A stretch of DNA of 64,000 nucleotides from Raphanus sativus (taxonomy: Eukaryota; Streptophyta; Magnoliopsida; Brassicales; Brassicaceae): positions 46,628,515-46,692,514 of the forward strand of contig NC_079514.1 of assembly GCF_000801105.2 (NCBI RefSeq). Direction: 5' to 3'. How positions within the stretch are numbered: the stretch's first letter is position 1; each line of letters begins with the position of its first letter. This document shows, piece by piece, positions 48,447 through 59,322 of this stretch. A program made the position numbers and the translations under genes. The notes beneath the pieces are model-generated. The model had not been told where the DNA came from. It did no database searches and saw only the letters and a list, made by a program, of their open reading frames with translations.

Positions 48447-49065
48447 TGTACAACAATCTCTTCGTGTACAACAATTTCATTGTGTACAAGCACATGATCT
48501 GTCTATCATGAAACATATGTACATATTGTTTCGTGTACATCAATCTCATTTTCAAATAGAACATGTATACATGGACATTGTTTACAGAAAAATGTTTACA
48601 TGAACATTAGTGTACATGAGAAACACGTGTACAGGTAAATAGTAATTTTTATTATACATCTTGTAAATACATTTATAATGGTGGTGAACATGGCAACTAG
48701 GAATGTATACATATGTGATGTGTACACAATACTAGATGAATGTTTAGACATGTACATGTAGTGTATGTTGGTGTAGGAGGCATGAGCTTGTAATGCAGGA
48801 ATGTCAAACGAAGAAGTCATGTGCTTCTAAATTGAATTGAAGTTATTTTAAATGTCAGCGACTTATCACTAGTGTATGACACTAAGATGTTTTTGGATTT
48901 TTTTTAGTTTATAACATGAAGTAGCAGTAATGATTGTTGATTGTAAATAAAACTAATCGTGTTTGAAAAATGTTTTATCTTGGTGTACTGTAAAGAAATG
49001 GTGACATATATATAGTTGTACACGAAATCTGGTGTACACATGGATATATTCGATTTTGTTGTACA
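48447..49065. repeat. cluster of 12 TGTACA palindromes
   Basis: TGTACA starts at 48447, 48465, 48483, 48518, 48534, 48611, 48628, 48721, 48751, 49017, 49033 and 49060, often inside CGTGTACAACA or GTGTACAC. Further one-base variants such as TGTATACA and TGTTTACA lie between them. Spaced short motifs of this kind are typical of subterminal regions of DNA transposons. No transposase or clear inverted ends were found. Confidence 0.7.
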
Positions 49066-49099
49066 CATTTCATTAATGATAGAAAATTACGAATATAAC

Positions 49100-49456
49100 C
49101 TCGTCTTCTTCCTTTGTCACTGTCGTCCAGAAACCCTAATCACTGCTTCTCTCATCTATTTTCACGATTTTTACATTCTTTATTTGTTTTTTGGATATAT
49201 TTTGTCCAGATCTGATAGATTTCAATCCTAATTCATGATTTAAATTTTAAAATTTCAAGCTTCTCGATCTGAAGAGAGTTGCCGTCCATTCCAACAACGG
49301 AGAAGCTGGGGATAGTGTTGAATCTTCCCATCGGACAAGAGACAGACATAAGAGGAGATCCGCACAGAAGGAGGAATACTGTGGTGGTTGAAGCTCGTGG
49401 CTGAAGATTCTGGTGGAAAGCTTGTCCATTTGGAGCAGTCCCGACATCCATGGAAC
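49100..49456. other. higher-GC segment, possible captured gene piece
   Basis: This stretch is less AT-rich than its surroundings. It includes CCAGAAACCCTAATCACTGC, which resembles a plant 5' leader. Overlapping open frames are present on the minus strand (49233-49491) but none gives a protein I recognise. The hAT MITE at 49457 interrupts it, and similar text resumes at 50003. Confidence 0.35.
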
Positions 49457-50002
49457 CAGGGGCGGAGGCAGCTTGTGGAGAGGGGGGTCACTTGACCCCA
49501 GTGAATTTCAAAATTTTTAAATGATTACATGTATTTTGTAGAAACAAAATTGTTTATTGCTGTAAAATTGGTTTATTGACCCCCGTAACTTTTTATCTTC
49601 CAAGTAACATGACCCCATGATTGATTTTCTTAATACTACCATTTTTGTAACGTTGGTAAATTTCCACTATTTTATAATCTTTTTAATATTTTCTTATGTT
49701 TTGTTTGACTGTCTTTCATTTTTTCCAGCCGGTTAACATTTTTAGTAAAAGAAACTAACTTTTTAGTTTTTCATAACAAAAATTTTATTTTATTCTTATT
49801 ATACTTTTGTCTTAACAATTTTAGATCATTAATTAGAGTTTCAATAACTAGCAAATACATACAATTTTGTTAATTAATGTTTGAATAAATAAAAACTAAA
49901 CTAATTTATATTATTAATTAATTCTTTTATTAAATTTAATAAAATTATATTTTATTATAAAATGAATTGACCCCGTCATATTAATTTCTGGCTCCGCCAC
50001 TG
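49457..50002. mobile_element. hAT-type MITE with GGCGGAG ends, copy 2
   Basis: A 546-bp element from CAGGGGCGGAGGCAG to CTGGCTCCGCCACTG. The flanking octamers are CATGGAAC (49449-49456) and CATGAAAC (50003-50010), a 7/8 target match. Related to 28394-29166; both have ends facing TTGACCCC or GGGGTCA. Confidence 0.8.
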
Positions 50003-50335
50003 CATGAAACATTTCAGTGAATCATCCACCGTGAACTGAGATTGTGGCTTAAGTGAATTTTAGTAGAGCATCGATGGATCGAGGTTGAGAAACTCAGTTC
50101 AGCTTTAAGAAAAACTGATAAAGAAAAAGAAAAAGAAAAAATAGAAGTGAAGAATAAAAAATAACGGGGACCACCAATTATGTTATGGTTTTGCTTTAGT
50201 TAAAAAACTCAATAAAATTCAGCTAATAGTTAAAGAAAAATGTGTGAATATAAGAAAGTGATCTACAATGTTATTAGTAAGTGCAAATGTGACTCTCTAT
50301 ATAAATTTAAGTCTTTTTATCCACAAGACTACAAC

Positions 50336-51031
50336 TAGGGGTGGGCACTTTACCCGATACCCGAAGTGGCATCCGAACTCGACCCGAAAAACCCGAACCG
50401 AAATCCGAACCGAAATAGTAAAATACCCGAACGGGTATTGAATTATGAGAGATTGGATATCCGAACCCGAACGGGTAATACCCGAATCCGAATGGATATC
50501 CGAAGATAACTGAACTTATGTACCATTAACCATATATTTATAGTTTACTTCTCTAATTTTATTCAAAATATTTATATTAATTATACACATGGTTCAAAAT
50601 TAGATAATATACATATAATTGCAAGAAAAGTGATTTTTTACTCACTTAAATGCTTAAAATGCATATCTAAATTTTTGTTTCTTGCATTAACAAAAGCTAC
50701 AGTTAAAATTTTAAAACAATAATCAAATTAGTAACTTTTATCTTTAAGATTTTATCTTCAAATCATTCAATGTATTAAAAATAAAATATCAGTTAAGTAC
50801 AAATTATATTTTTAAATAGAAAAAAATTTGAAAAATGAAGAAGTTAATTTTTTTTGCAAAATCTAAATATCCGAAAACCCGACCCGAAATAACCGAACCC
50901 GAATTAAAAATACCCGAACCCGACCCGAAGTATAGAAATACCCGAACGGGTATTATACTCCTATACCGAAATACCCGAAAATCCGAAATACCCGATCCGA
51001 ACCCGAACGGGTATCCGAACGCCCACCCCTA
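50336..51031. mobile_element. hAT-type MITE, copy 2 (best preserved)
   Basis: A 696-bp element with perfect inverted ends TAGGGGTGGGC / GCCCACCCCTA and a perfect 8-bp target duplication ACTACAAC (50328-50335 and 51032-51039). Arms of about 150 bp are rich in ACCCGAACGGGTAT words, with an AT-rich centre. It encodes no protein. It is the reference copy for the worn relatives in this window. Confidence 0.9.
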
Positions 51032-51039
51032 ACTACAAC

Positions 51040-51529
51040 ATTTAAAAGTACAAAGCTTCGGATATATATAAACTGCTATACAAACATCAATTTATACTAT
51101 AGAAACCCGCAAGTGACCAAAAAAAAAATACTACTACAGAAACCGACTATACAAACTACATTTGCATGTGGCGACGATTCATCAGTCATCAACACAAGTA
51201 TGTAAATGATATTAGCCAAGAGATTTTTTTTCTGTGTATAGGATTTTCAGAACTAGAGGTTCGAAATTTTTAAATTATACAGAAATAAAGAGTTCCAATG
51301 TGAATGTGCTGAATGCTTGAAAAATAATTGTGTAAAGTATTAGTACTAATTTAAAAATTAATATATAAATGACTTTTCAATATTACAGAAAAATACATAG
51401 AGATAAAACAATCACAAATGTTACTACTATTAGTATACAACAACCTTTCGAGAAGCAATTATTTAAAAATTTAAAGCTTCACATAAATATGTAACTAAAC
51501 GTACATACTTATTTGTGGGGACTACTACC
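51040..51529. other. ABCG19 3' flank
   Basis: The region downstream of the ABCG19 stop. Part (about 51270-51480) has two relatives elsewhere in the window, at 42000-42290 and 47705-48180. Confidence 0.5.
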
Positions 51530-53701
51530 TCACGTCCTCTTATTTTTGCTCCCAAACAGTAAAGCAAAGTAAAACAAGATCCTGAAAAAGAGGCCACAAG
51601 CAAACGTAATCCACAAACAATCCCACTTACTCAGTTGCGTAATACCTTGCTGCACAAGTAAGTCAGATCCAGTCCTTAAACATGTTGACTCCGTTATCCT
51701 CTTCCTTAGAGACATTCCCAGAGTTTGAAGGAGCTTAACCTTTCCTGAATCAGACACTCCTCCGATAAGAGTACCGTCGAATACTTGAACTCCCTTAACA
51801 AAGCAGCGAGAAGGATCATCAAACTCATTGATTAAGACAGCCTCGTAGGGAAACTTGAGCAGTGAAATGTAATGAAACCACATCCAGTAGATTGGTATAC
51901 GATCTCTGTTCACGTAGAAGCCACTCAAGAGTAAACAGTATGCTAGATATGATATCGCGACCATGTAACTTAACATGATGTTCGGAAGAACACCAGATAT
52001 GAAAGTAACAACAGAGGAACCAGACCAAAACGAAGCATAGATTATGAGGGCATAGAAGAAGAAACCTTCCAACCCGCCGTTCAAACCAACCGTCCAGAAT
52101 GTGATTGAGGCAAACACTATGGACGGTGCAATTAACTGAGGCATGGTCACGAGAGAATGAGATATGACATATGAAGATGTTCTGTATGCGTTGTGTGTTG
52201 TCTCTCTTAAGAAAATGAACCGCTCTTGGATAAAAACGGGAACATTGTCTAGACAGCAATAGAACATTGTGGGCATAACAAATGCAAAGAAGGTCAATCT
52301 CTCGTGTGCACCTCTTGGAGTGTTGTCTAGCTTCCAGTACACAGTGGCTAAGAGAAAACCGGTCACCATGACGGTGGCGATTCTTGTTCCAACAAGCTCC
52401 GGCATCCGAATCCAGTTTTTCATGTAACGTTTGGCTAAGATGAGTGTTTCAAACAGTGATGGGTTTGCGTATGAAGATACTGTTTCCATGGACAAGAGGT
52501 TTGATCCTGATGAGCCCGAGACTAGTTTTCCTCTAGAAACACTTGCATCGATGGCTTCTTTTAAGGACAAGGTTTGTTGAGAACCAGTTTGTGTCGTGTC
52601 TCGAGCGAATTTCTTTTTCTGCCACTTTTCGTTGAACTCTACCAGCTCTCTAGTTCTTTCGGTGGACTCTCTTTCAAGCTCTCGAACTAGGTCAAGAGCG
52701 AACTCGGTGATGTTCTCTCTCTCCGGGATGGGATGACCAAAATCGGAGAAGAAAGAAGGTAGACTCGCCGGAGAACCGTTGAACACACTCTTGCCGCGAG
52801 ATAAGATGATAAGACGGTCAAGCAAGTCAAGTATTCTTGCACTAGGTTGATGTATCGACATAATTACGATACTGCCACTGCGAGCGATACGTTTAAGAAC
52901 TTGCACCACCATAAATGCGTTGGTGGAATCCAAACCCGACGTAGGTTCGTCGAGAAACAAGACGATAGGGTCGTGGATAATATCGATGCCTATTGACACG
53001 CGCCGCCGCTCTCCGCCGGAGACTCCACGGTGTCCTTCGTCTCCTATTCTTGTATCCGCCGCGTTTCTTAACCCTAATTGGTCTATTAGGGCTTCAACAC
53101 GCTCCATTTTCTTGGACTTGGACAAGCTTCTCGGGAGACGAAACTCTGAAGCGAACATAAGTGTTTCTTTAACGGTCAGCATAGGAAACAAAAGATCGTC
53201 TTGCATGACGTAAGCAGATATCACTTTCAACAAACTAGATTGCAAAACGTTATCTCCGTTTAGTGTCACGGACCCTTTAAGACTCTCCTTGGCAACACGT
53301 CCCGCTAACGCATCGATCAACGTAGACTTTCCAGCTCCGCTTGCACCGAGAACCGCGAGGATATCGCCGTCGCATGCCTCCCCGGAAACATCATCGAGTA
53401 GAGTCTTCACCGACGTGGAGCTCGAGAAACCGAACCGTTGGCGAAGGGTGACACTGTATTCGAGATTGTTGAAGGCTAAGACGAATGGTACAGCTGGTGG
53501 TACGTGTAAAGCATCAATATCTATTATGTGATGGGATGTATCGTCGCTTTTGGTGACGGAGCTGGAATCTTCCTTCCGGAAACTGTCGCAGTCTTTCAAT
53601 AACTCGACTAGCGTAGGTGATCCGTCGGGGAAGATGTAAGGTGTTTCCTCCATAACACATGGCATGGCATTTTTTCTACCACTCACTGACAAGTTCATCA
53701 T
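51530..53701 (-). CDS. ABCG19: ABCG half-transporter, ABCG19 orthologue
   Basis: An intact intronless frame of 723 residues (Arabidopsis 725, from memory). Motifs: Walker A GASGAGKST 119-127, signature VSGGE 227-231, Walker B IVLFLDE 246-252, H-loop H284. Six membrane segments follow from about residue 438, ending GSKNKRT. The N-terminus MNLSVSGRKNAM and GSPTLVELLKDCDSFRKEDS match ABCG19. I start at the first of two adjacent ATGs; the second (53698) would match the Arabidopsis start. ABCG19 is known for kanamycin resistance when overexpressed in plants; its natural substrate is unclear. It is the last gene of the tandem array and closest to ABCG18. Confidence 0.93.
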   Translation of the reverse strand: MMNLSVSGRKNAMPCVMEETPYIFPDGSPTLVELLKDCDSFRKEDSSSVTKSDDTSHHIIDIDALHVPPAVPFVLAFNNLEYSVTLRQRFGFSSSTSVKTLLDDVSGEACDGDILAVLGASGAGKSTLIDALAGRVAKESLKGSVTLNGDNVLQSSLLKVISAYVMQDDLLFPMLTVKETLMFASEFRLPRSLSKSKKMERVEALIDQLGLRNAADTRIGDEGHRGVSGGERRRVSIGIDIIHDPIVLFLDEPTSGLDSTNAFMVVQVLKRIARSGSIVIMSIHQPSARILDLLDRLIILSRGKSVFNGSPASLPSFFSDFGHPIPERENITEFALDLVRELERESTERTRELVEFNEKWQKKKFARDTTQTGSQQTLSLKEAIDASVSRGKLVSGSSGSNLLSMETVSSYANPSLFETLILAKRYMKNWIRMPELVGTRIATVMVTGFLLATVYWKLDNTPRGAHERLTFFAFVMPTMFYCCLDNVPVFIQERFIFLRETTHNAYRTSSYVISHSLVTMPQLIAPSIVFASITFWTVGLNGGLEGFFFYALIIYASFWSGSSVVTFISGVLPNIMLSYMVAISYLAYCLLLSGFYVNRDRIPIYWMWFHYISLLKFPYEAVLINEFDDPSRCFVKGVQVFDGTLIGGVSDSGKVKLLQTLGMSLRKRITESTCLRTGSDLLVQQGITQLSKWDCLWITFACGLFFRILFYFALLFGSKNKRT

Positions 53702-53810
53702 ACGGCGTTTCTAATAGATTTTGAATCAAGATGATATGATGAAATATGAATTAGAAAGTTCATCGAACTCTTTTATAATGATGGGATGTGTAACTAGTTT
53801 TTAGATTCAC

Positions 53811-53820
53811 TATTTATATA
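53811..53820 (-). promoter_or_regulatory. TATA box of ABCG19
   Basis: TATATAAATA on the minus strand, about 110 bp upstream of the start codon. A good core promoter match by position and sequence. Confidence 0.6.
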
Positions 53821-55995
53821 GGAGCAACCCATGTGAGTTGCTTAAAAGGTAAAAAGTAAAAACAACAAATTAATAAAATGTAATGCCTCTAAATAATTAT
53901 ATTTTTTTTTTCAAAATTAAATTGATATTAAATGGACTTTGATTTTTTAGTGGGTTTCTTAAAGGCCATCATTTAGTGGTAAAAACTCATGTTAGTTTCT
54001 CAAAAATATAGAAAAAACAATAATTTTGTTTTATATTTATTTTAATATCATGAAAATATGTAGACCAATAATTTTAGACAAGTGTAGAATTGGTCTTTTA
54101 ACAATTAGCTAGAGTTTCTTTATGAAGAGGTTCACTCTCTTCTTTCTCTTGGTTTTCGGTTATTTTATATTTATTTAATTATGAGAGACTTTTTAAGAGA
54201 TTGCTGATGCCTAGTATTCCAAAGTTCTCAACTAGATAAGTATTTAAAATAGACGAAATTATTATTTTAATAAATAATTATTTTTTCATCTTTTGAAAAT
54301 ATAATAGAAACTTCATGATTTCTCAGTATAAATATTAAATACTCACCCTTTTTCTTTAACTCTCTTTTATACCTTTTTATTATTTTTTGAGAATTTTAAA
54401 TTTAACTTTGAAAATTCTCTGAAAAGCTTATTCAAAAGCATCTCTAACACATTGAATTTTTAACTCTATAATAATATTAAAAGTTAAAATACTGCAACAC
54501 ATCTATATTTTTATTTAAAATAAATATTTTATACTTTCTTTTATATTTATAGAAAAGAAATGATTTTTATTCTATATTTTAAAATATTATTTCTGAGTAA
54601 TACATTAGAGTAAATTTCTTACCTATTATAGAGTTATATAGTTGTAGAACAAAATAATAAAACTCCGTATCTATTTGGTAAAAAAAAAAGTATAAATCTC
54701 TCACATTTTTTTTATATTTTATCTGTAGTCTTAAGAAATTCTAGGATATACTGACAACTCATAAGTAAACTAAATATTGGTGTTTTGATTGGCAAGAGCA
54801 TTTCCAATGTTAAATTTCATATTTAAAAAAATAAAATAGAGTAATTATGAGTTGAGTTTTATTCAACCCATTCTATTCTATTTTAAATCGAGTAACATAA
54901 AATATAAAAGTATTATTCTATATATAGAATAAACTTATTGTTTACTCAATTATAACATAAAAAATGAAATATAGTTGGAACATTTCTTACTACAAACTTG
55001 ATTTTGGAGTTTAATATTAAAAGGGATTGGATATACTTTGAAAAAATACTCTTTTCGTTTCCGAAAAAGTTTTACAATATTTATGTATATTAAGAATATA
55101 ATAAATTTTATAACTAATTTTTTTTAATTCTACTATATACTTTTCAATAACTATTAACAAACCAATGATAATTAATCAATTAATTTTTTTAAAGTATACT
55201 AAAAGTATCTTAAAAATGCAAAAAAAAAAATCTGTGGAACAAGAAAAAAAAAATCTAAAAATCTTATTTTTGGAGGAAGCAAAAGAATTATAATATAACT
55301 TGTGTGATGCAAGGAGGAGCCACGATATACCAAGTTAAAGTGTGGGCCTCGTGAGATTCAATAGCGATATAAATGTATCTGATAAACCGTAATCATGAGC
55401 TGCCTGCTTGTATATTTGTAGGCTTGGAAGTCAATGCTCAGTTTGGCTTCTCCAACTTTAATTCGCAATCAAAGTTTACCTACCATGCATTTTAGATTGG
55501 GACATCAACCAGATTGTATTCAAAGCAATGTTTTCTATATAGATCCACGATTTTTTTTGTGACATGTTTCCATATAGATCCATGATGCTTTACCGTCCAT
55601 AATTAGTAATATTTCTTGTCGGCATGAAAACTACAACGATTGGAATTTTTTTTTGAGTTACTATTATCATCCAAGACCGTTAGTTACCTTTAACATATTT
55701 CACCCCAAAAGAAAACCGTTAGTTACGTTCTACCTTAAGGGTCCACCAGATCTTTTGATAGTAGAATGATGCTTTAGGGTCCCGTGAGGCCCGTTCTCAA
55801 GGGTCCACCAGATCTTTTGGCAATAACGGCTACTGCTTAGCCATTAAATTTCCGATTTTGTATTGATACAAGAACTATTAAGTGTTCAACAAATGGGTAA
55901 AATTAAAGGGGTATCCTCTTTAGAACAACAAGATGCAGTTGCGGCTGATGCTGTGGGTGCAGCTGACGATGTTGTTAGATGATCTAAGTCATATA
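53821..55995. other. intergenic DNA with MITE-like relics
   Basis: No gene is seen. About 54793-54985 has inverted ends GCATTTCCAATGTTAAATTT and ATGAAATATAGTTGGAACA, probably a worn MITE. GGGTCCACCAGATCTTTTG occurs twice, near 55740 and 55799. Confidence 0.45.
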
Positions 55996-56254
55996 CTCCT
56001 TCCGTTTCAAAAAGATGGATGTTCCAGGAAAAAAATTGTTTCACAAAGATTTATTTTTCATATTTTAATATCTTAAATAATGCAAAAAAATTATGTGTTT
56101 CAAAAATATTAATTGTATTTTTTAAAATCTTATTAGTTTAATAATATAGGAAATATAAGATTACAAAAAACTATACATTAATAACTAAGTTTTAATGTAT
56201 TTTCTAAAGAAATGTGAAAATCATAAAATATGGACTAATTTGAAATGGAGGGAA
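55996..56254. mobile_element. Stowaway-like MITE
   Basis: About 259 bp with ends CTCCTTCCGTTTCAAAAAG and TTTGAAATGGAGGGAA, flanked by TA. Same type as 24501-24738. Confidence 0.7.
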
Positions 56255-56344
56255 TATATACATAATATTTTATATAAAAAAATTCATAGATACGTATTAT
56301 TAATTTAAGAAAGTTCTTAAAGTTGTAAGTCTAATAAACATATA

Positions 56345-56899
56345 CAGTAGAACCTCTATAAATTAATACTCTATAAATTAATAATCTCTATAAATTAATA
56401 AATTTTGCCGGTCCCAAATTGGGCTAGTGTTAAATATAACACAAATCGATAAAATAATAAGATAATAATATTTTTAAAACTTCTATGTAAATATATAGTC
56501 CCCTTAAAATCATAAATTAATAATCTATCTATATATAATTTTTATATAAGTACAAGCTAAATATTATATTGTTGGTTTTATATTCACAATGAAAATTCTT
56601 TGTTTTTCTTAACATTTCAATATATTTTAATAATATTTGGTAAAATTATACCGAAAACCACTTAACAATCTATGAAACATAAAAATATACACAAAATAAG
56701 ATAATAAAACAATATGAAAGTCAAATTTCTAAAATTTAAATAATTTACATACGGTAAAATAAAATATTTTCTTTTTTTATAAATAAAAATATTTAAAAAT
56801 AGAAAAAAATCTAAATAAGGAAACTTTTGTAAATTAATATCTCTATAAATTAATAAAATTTCAAAGTCCCAACATTATTAATTTATAGAGGTTCTACTG
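56345..56899. mobile_element. Emigrant-like MITE
   Basis: A 555-bp element with inverted ends CAGTAGAACCTCTATAAATT and AATTTATAGAGGTTCTACTG, flanked by TA. The ends match the Emigrant family of Arabidopsis and Brassica (Tc1/mariner type). Extra CTCTATAAATTAATAA copies lie inside each end. Confidence 0.85.
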
Positions 56900-56901
56900 T
56901 A

Positions 56902-57489
56902 TTAAGTCATTGGACCTTAATCTTAATAACAATCCAAATCTAACAATGCATAAATGGCAAACACTGGGATCGCAGACTTTCTAGCTCTAAGTGATAACTT
57001 AGGGCGTCGCTTGGCTGCAGCTTTAGGATATCGTAAACTAGACTCGGTATTGACGTGTTGTAACTCTATCTACAAAAAAAAAACAAAAAAGAAGTACGAA
57101 AGCATGAAGGATCCATCAAAATTTTCACACAAAAAATACCAAGGAACCACATGCTTAGTACCTACCCTAACCTCTGTGGCTCATTCGACCATTATCTTCA
57201 TCACTTATAACACATCATTTTCGACTCAAATATCTATATATACGTGGTTATTAAATTCGTGATATGGCTTGGAAGAAAATGCAGTTTGGCTTCTCCAAGT
57301 CAAGTCTACATCTAATTATCTAAATTTGGTATACCATCAGGGCAGGTCCTGAATACGAAACAAAAGGCATGGGCACCTCTCTTTAATATTTTTTAATATG
57401 GATGGAAGCTACAAAGCTGTGTGCCAGAAACAAAACCATCAGATATAAGCATCGGTTGATTTTAGAACTGTGAAGAGATTGGAGCCTTA
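56902..57489. other. intergenic DNA with an unsupported small ORF
   Basis: A 102-codon frame at 56954-57262 (+) starts MANTGIADFLALSDNLGRRL. It has no recognisable domain and its second half looks random. I do not call it a gene. GGCTTGGAAG...CAGTTTGGCTTCTCCAA text near 57265 also occurs near 55421. Confidence 0.35.
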
Positions 57490-57682
57490 GAACATGATTA
57501 TTGGAGAGTTCTTAGGAGTTCTTGGCAGAGTATAAAAAACCATTTCTTAACTTTTAAATAAAAAAACCAAGAACCGGCTTTTAAATAAGAACCGACTCTT
57601 AACTTTTTTAGTTAAAAGTTAAGAGACAGTTTCTTATATTCCGCTAAAAATCTCGTCTTTAGAACTCCCAATAATCATGCTC
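57490..57682. mobile_element. Tourist-like MITE
   Basis: A 193-bp element with ends GAACATGATTATTGG and CCAATAATCATGCTC, flanked by TTA (57487-57489 and 57683-57685). PIF/Harbinger type. Confidence 0.8.
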
Positions 57683-58374
57683 TTAAAGCTGCGGTTAATC
57701 AAAATATATTTAAATATGTTTTTTTCTAGTTTTGGTTGAATTCATTTAGTAGATTAGGGTTTACTATAAAATGGTATTACAACATCTTCTTTCTTTTTTT
57801 TTTTTGAGCAACCAACATCTTCTTTCTTGTCGTGGGAAAAAAACATCTTCGAATTTCTTATAATATTATATATGTATAATTTTTTCATTGTTCAAAAATG
57901 GTTTTTGAACAGATGATTTTTCCTTACAATAGAGGCCACTACCTCATGATGGCTCTTGATACCACACATATATTTTTTTCTTTTCGAAACAAAAAAAAAA
58001 TCTGTTTTAAAACCCATTTGCATATCCAAAAAGACATATCCGTGGATTACACGCTCTCTTGAAAATTAGCCTGAGTTCTTCTATAAGAGAAGATTAGCCT
58101 GAGTTCTTCTATATAATCAAACGGTTATTATATCTCTTAAATAAAAAAATTTATAATCAAATTAGAACCGAATGGAACAAAAAAAAAGGGCCTTGCACTT
58201 AAAAAGGAGCCATTTTGCCAAGCTCGCTCCTCGGGTAATCCTAACATGAGCCGTTTTCACCAGGTTTATAATACTAGGTTGGGAATAAACTGAAACCGAA
58301 TCGAAAACCCTACATCCATACCTAAACATATTAGTGAACGTATATACAGATTAATACATGTATCAACAAAAACT

Positions 58375-58409
58375 TATTCCGCGCTTTAAAAGCGCGGATC
58401 AAAATCTAG
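58375..58409 (+). mobile_element. 3' end of Helitron E (plus strand)
   Basis: Hairpin CCGCGCTTTAAAAGCGCGG, then ATCAAAAT and CTAG (58406-58409) followed by T. This is a typical Helitron 3' terminus. The 5' end was not found with confidence; 57683-58374 shows no gene and may be its body. Confidence 0.65.
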
Positions 58410-58705
58410 TTTAAACTTAAAGCAATTTCTTTTTGAAAAAATATTTTTCAACCAAAAGAACAAAGAGGAAAATAAGTAAAATAAGTTCCACTAGAAAAGG
58501 TAAATGACAACTACACCATTACTCCTATCTCTATAATATTATTTGAAAAGTCAATTTTCTGTATGTCGCACTCATGTTAACTCTCACGGTGATTGATTAC
58601 GATGACACCCTTAATAATTGAAAATATTATATATAATTACTATATTAAAATTGCTTTTCATTTTTTAAAATAATTTATGTTAATTAGAAGTTTCTTTTTA
58701 GTTCG

Positions 58706-59105
58706 TATATATAATTAAATACATTTATATATTGAAAAACGAATTTACAATAAAAGAGTATATTTATATATAATATTATTTTCTAAAAAAAGGAGAGTTT
58801 ACAAAAATTGATATTAAGAAAAATAAATATCTCCTTTAAAGCATAATCTTAGCAATATAAATATATTTTCAAAGTAATAAAAATATTTACCTTATATCTA
58901 TGTATTTTCTCAGATAATACAAAAAAAGATTAGATAAACCAAGATACCTTTAGTTCAACAATAATATTATATAATTAGTATTATTGAAATGTTTATTAAT
59001 TATTGTAATATTTGCTGACTAATAATATTTTATAATTAAAACAAAACTTAAATTTTCTATATAAATATTTTACTTATATAAAATAATTTCTCAAGAAAAA
59101 TTAAA
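58706..59105. repeat. direct repeat, copy 1
   Basis: About 400 bp, recurring at 59323-59726 about 618-620 bp further on. Shared words include TTTACAATAAAAGAGTATAT, CTTATATCTATGTATTTTCT and AAACCAAGATACCTTTAGTT. Confidence 0.8.
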
Positions 59106-59322
59106 ATTTTACTAATAAGGAAATAACAGTAAAATATACTAAAGTTATTATATTCAAATTAAAAATATTATTTTATTTTAGAAAAATATTTCTACAATAA
59201 TTTATATTTTAAATGTTTTGTGAAGCTACATTATATATACATATATATAGTAAAGTTTTATATAATGTAATTTTTTTATTAGTGGTCTGTGAAAATTTTA
59301 GATAAAAAATTAAGATTTTTTA

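Noticed and set aside
48596..49231. Two small ORFs in the TGTACA cluster
   Set aside because: Short, tyrosine/isoleucine-rich translations of AT-rich repeat text with no domain.
1419..53701. Operon-like reading of the four same-strand ABCG genes
   Set aside because: This is plant nuclear DNA; the genes are 7-24 kb apart and at least two have their own TATA boxes.
56954..57262. 102-codon ORF starting MANTGIADFLALSDNLGRRL
   Set aside because: No domain, no homologue recognised, second half random in composition, and it lies beside a MITE.
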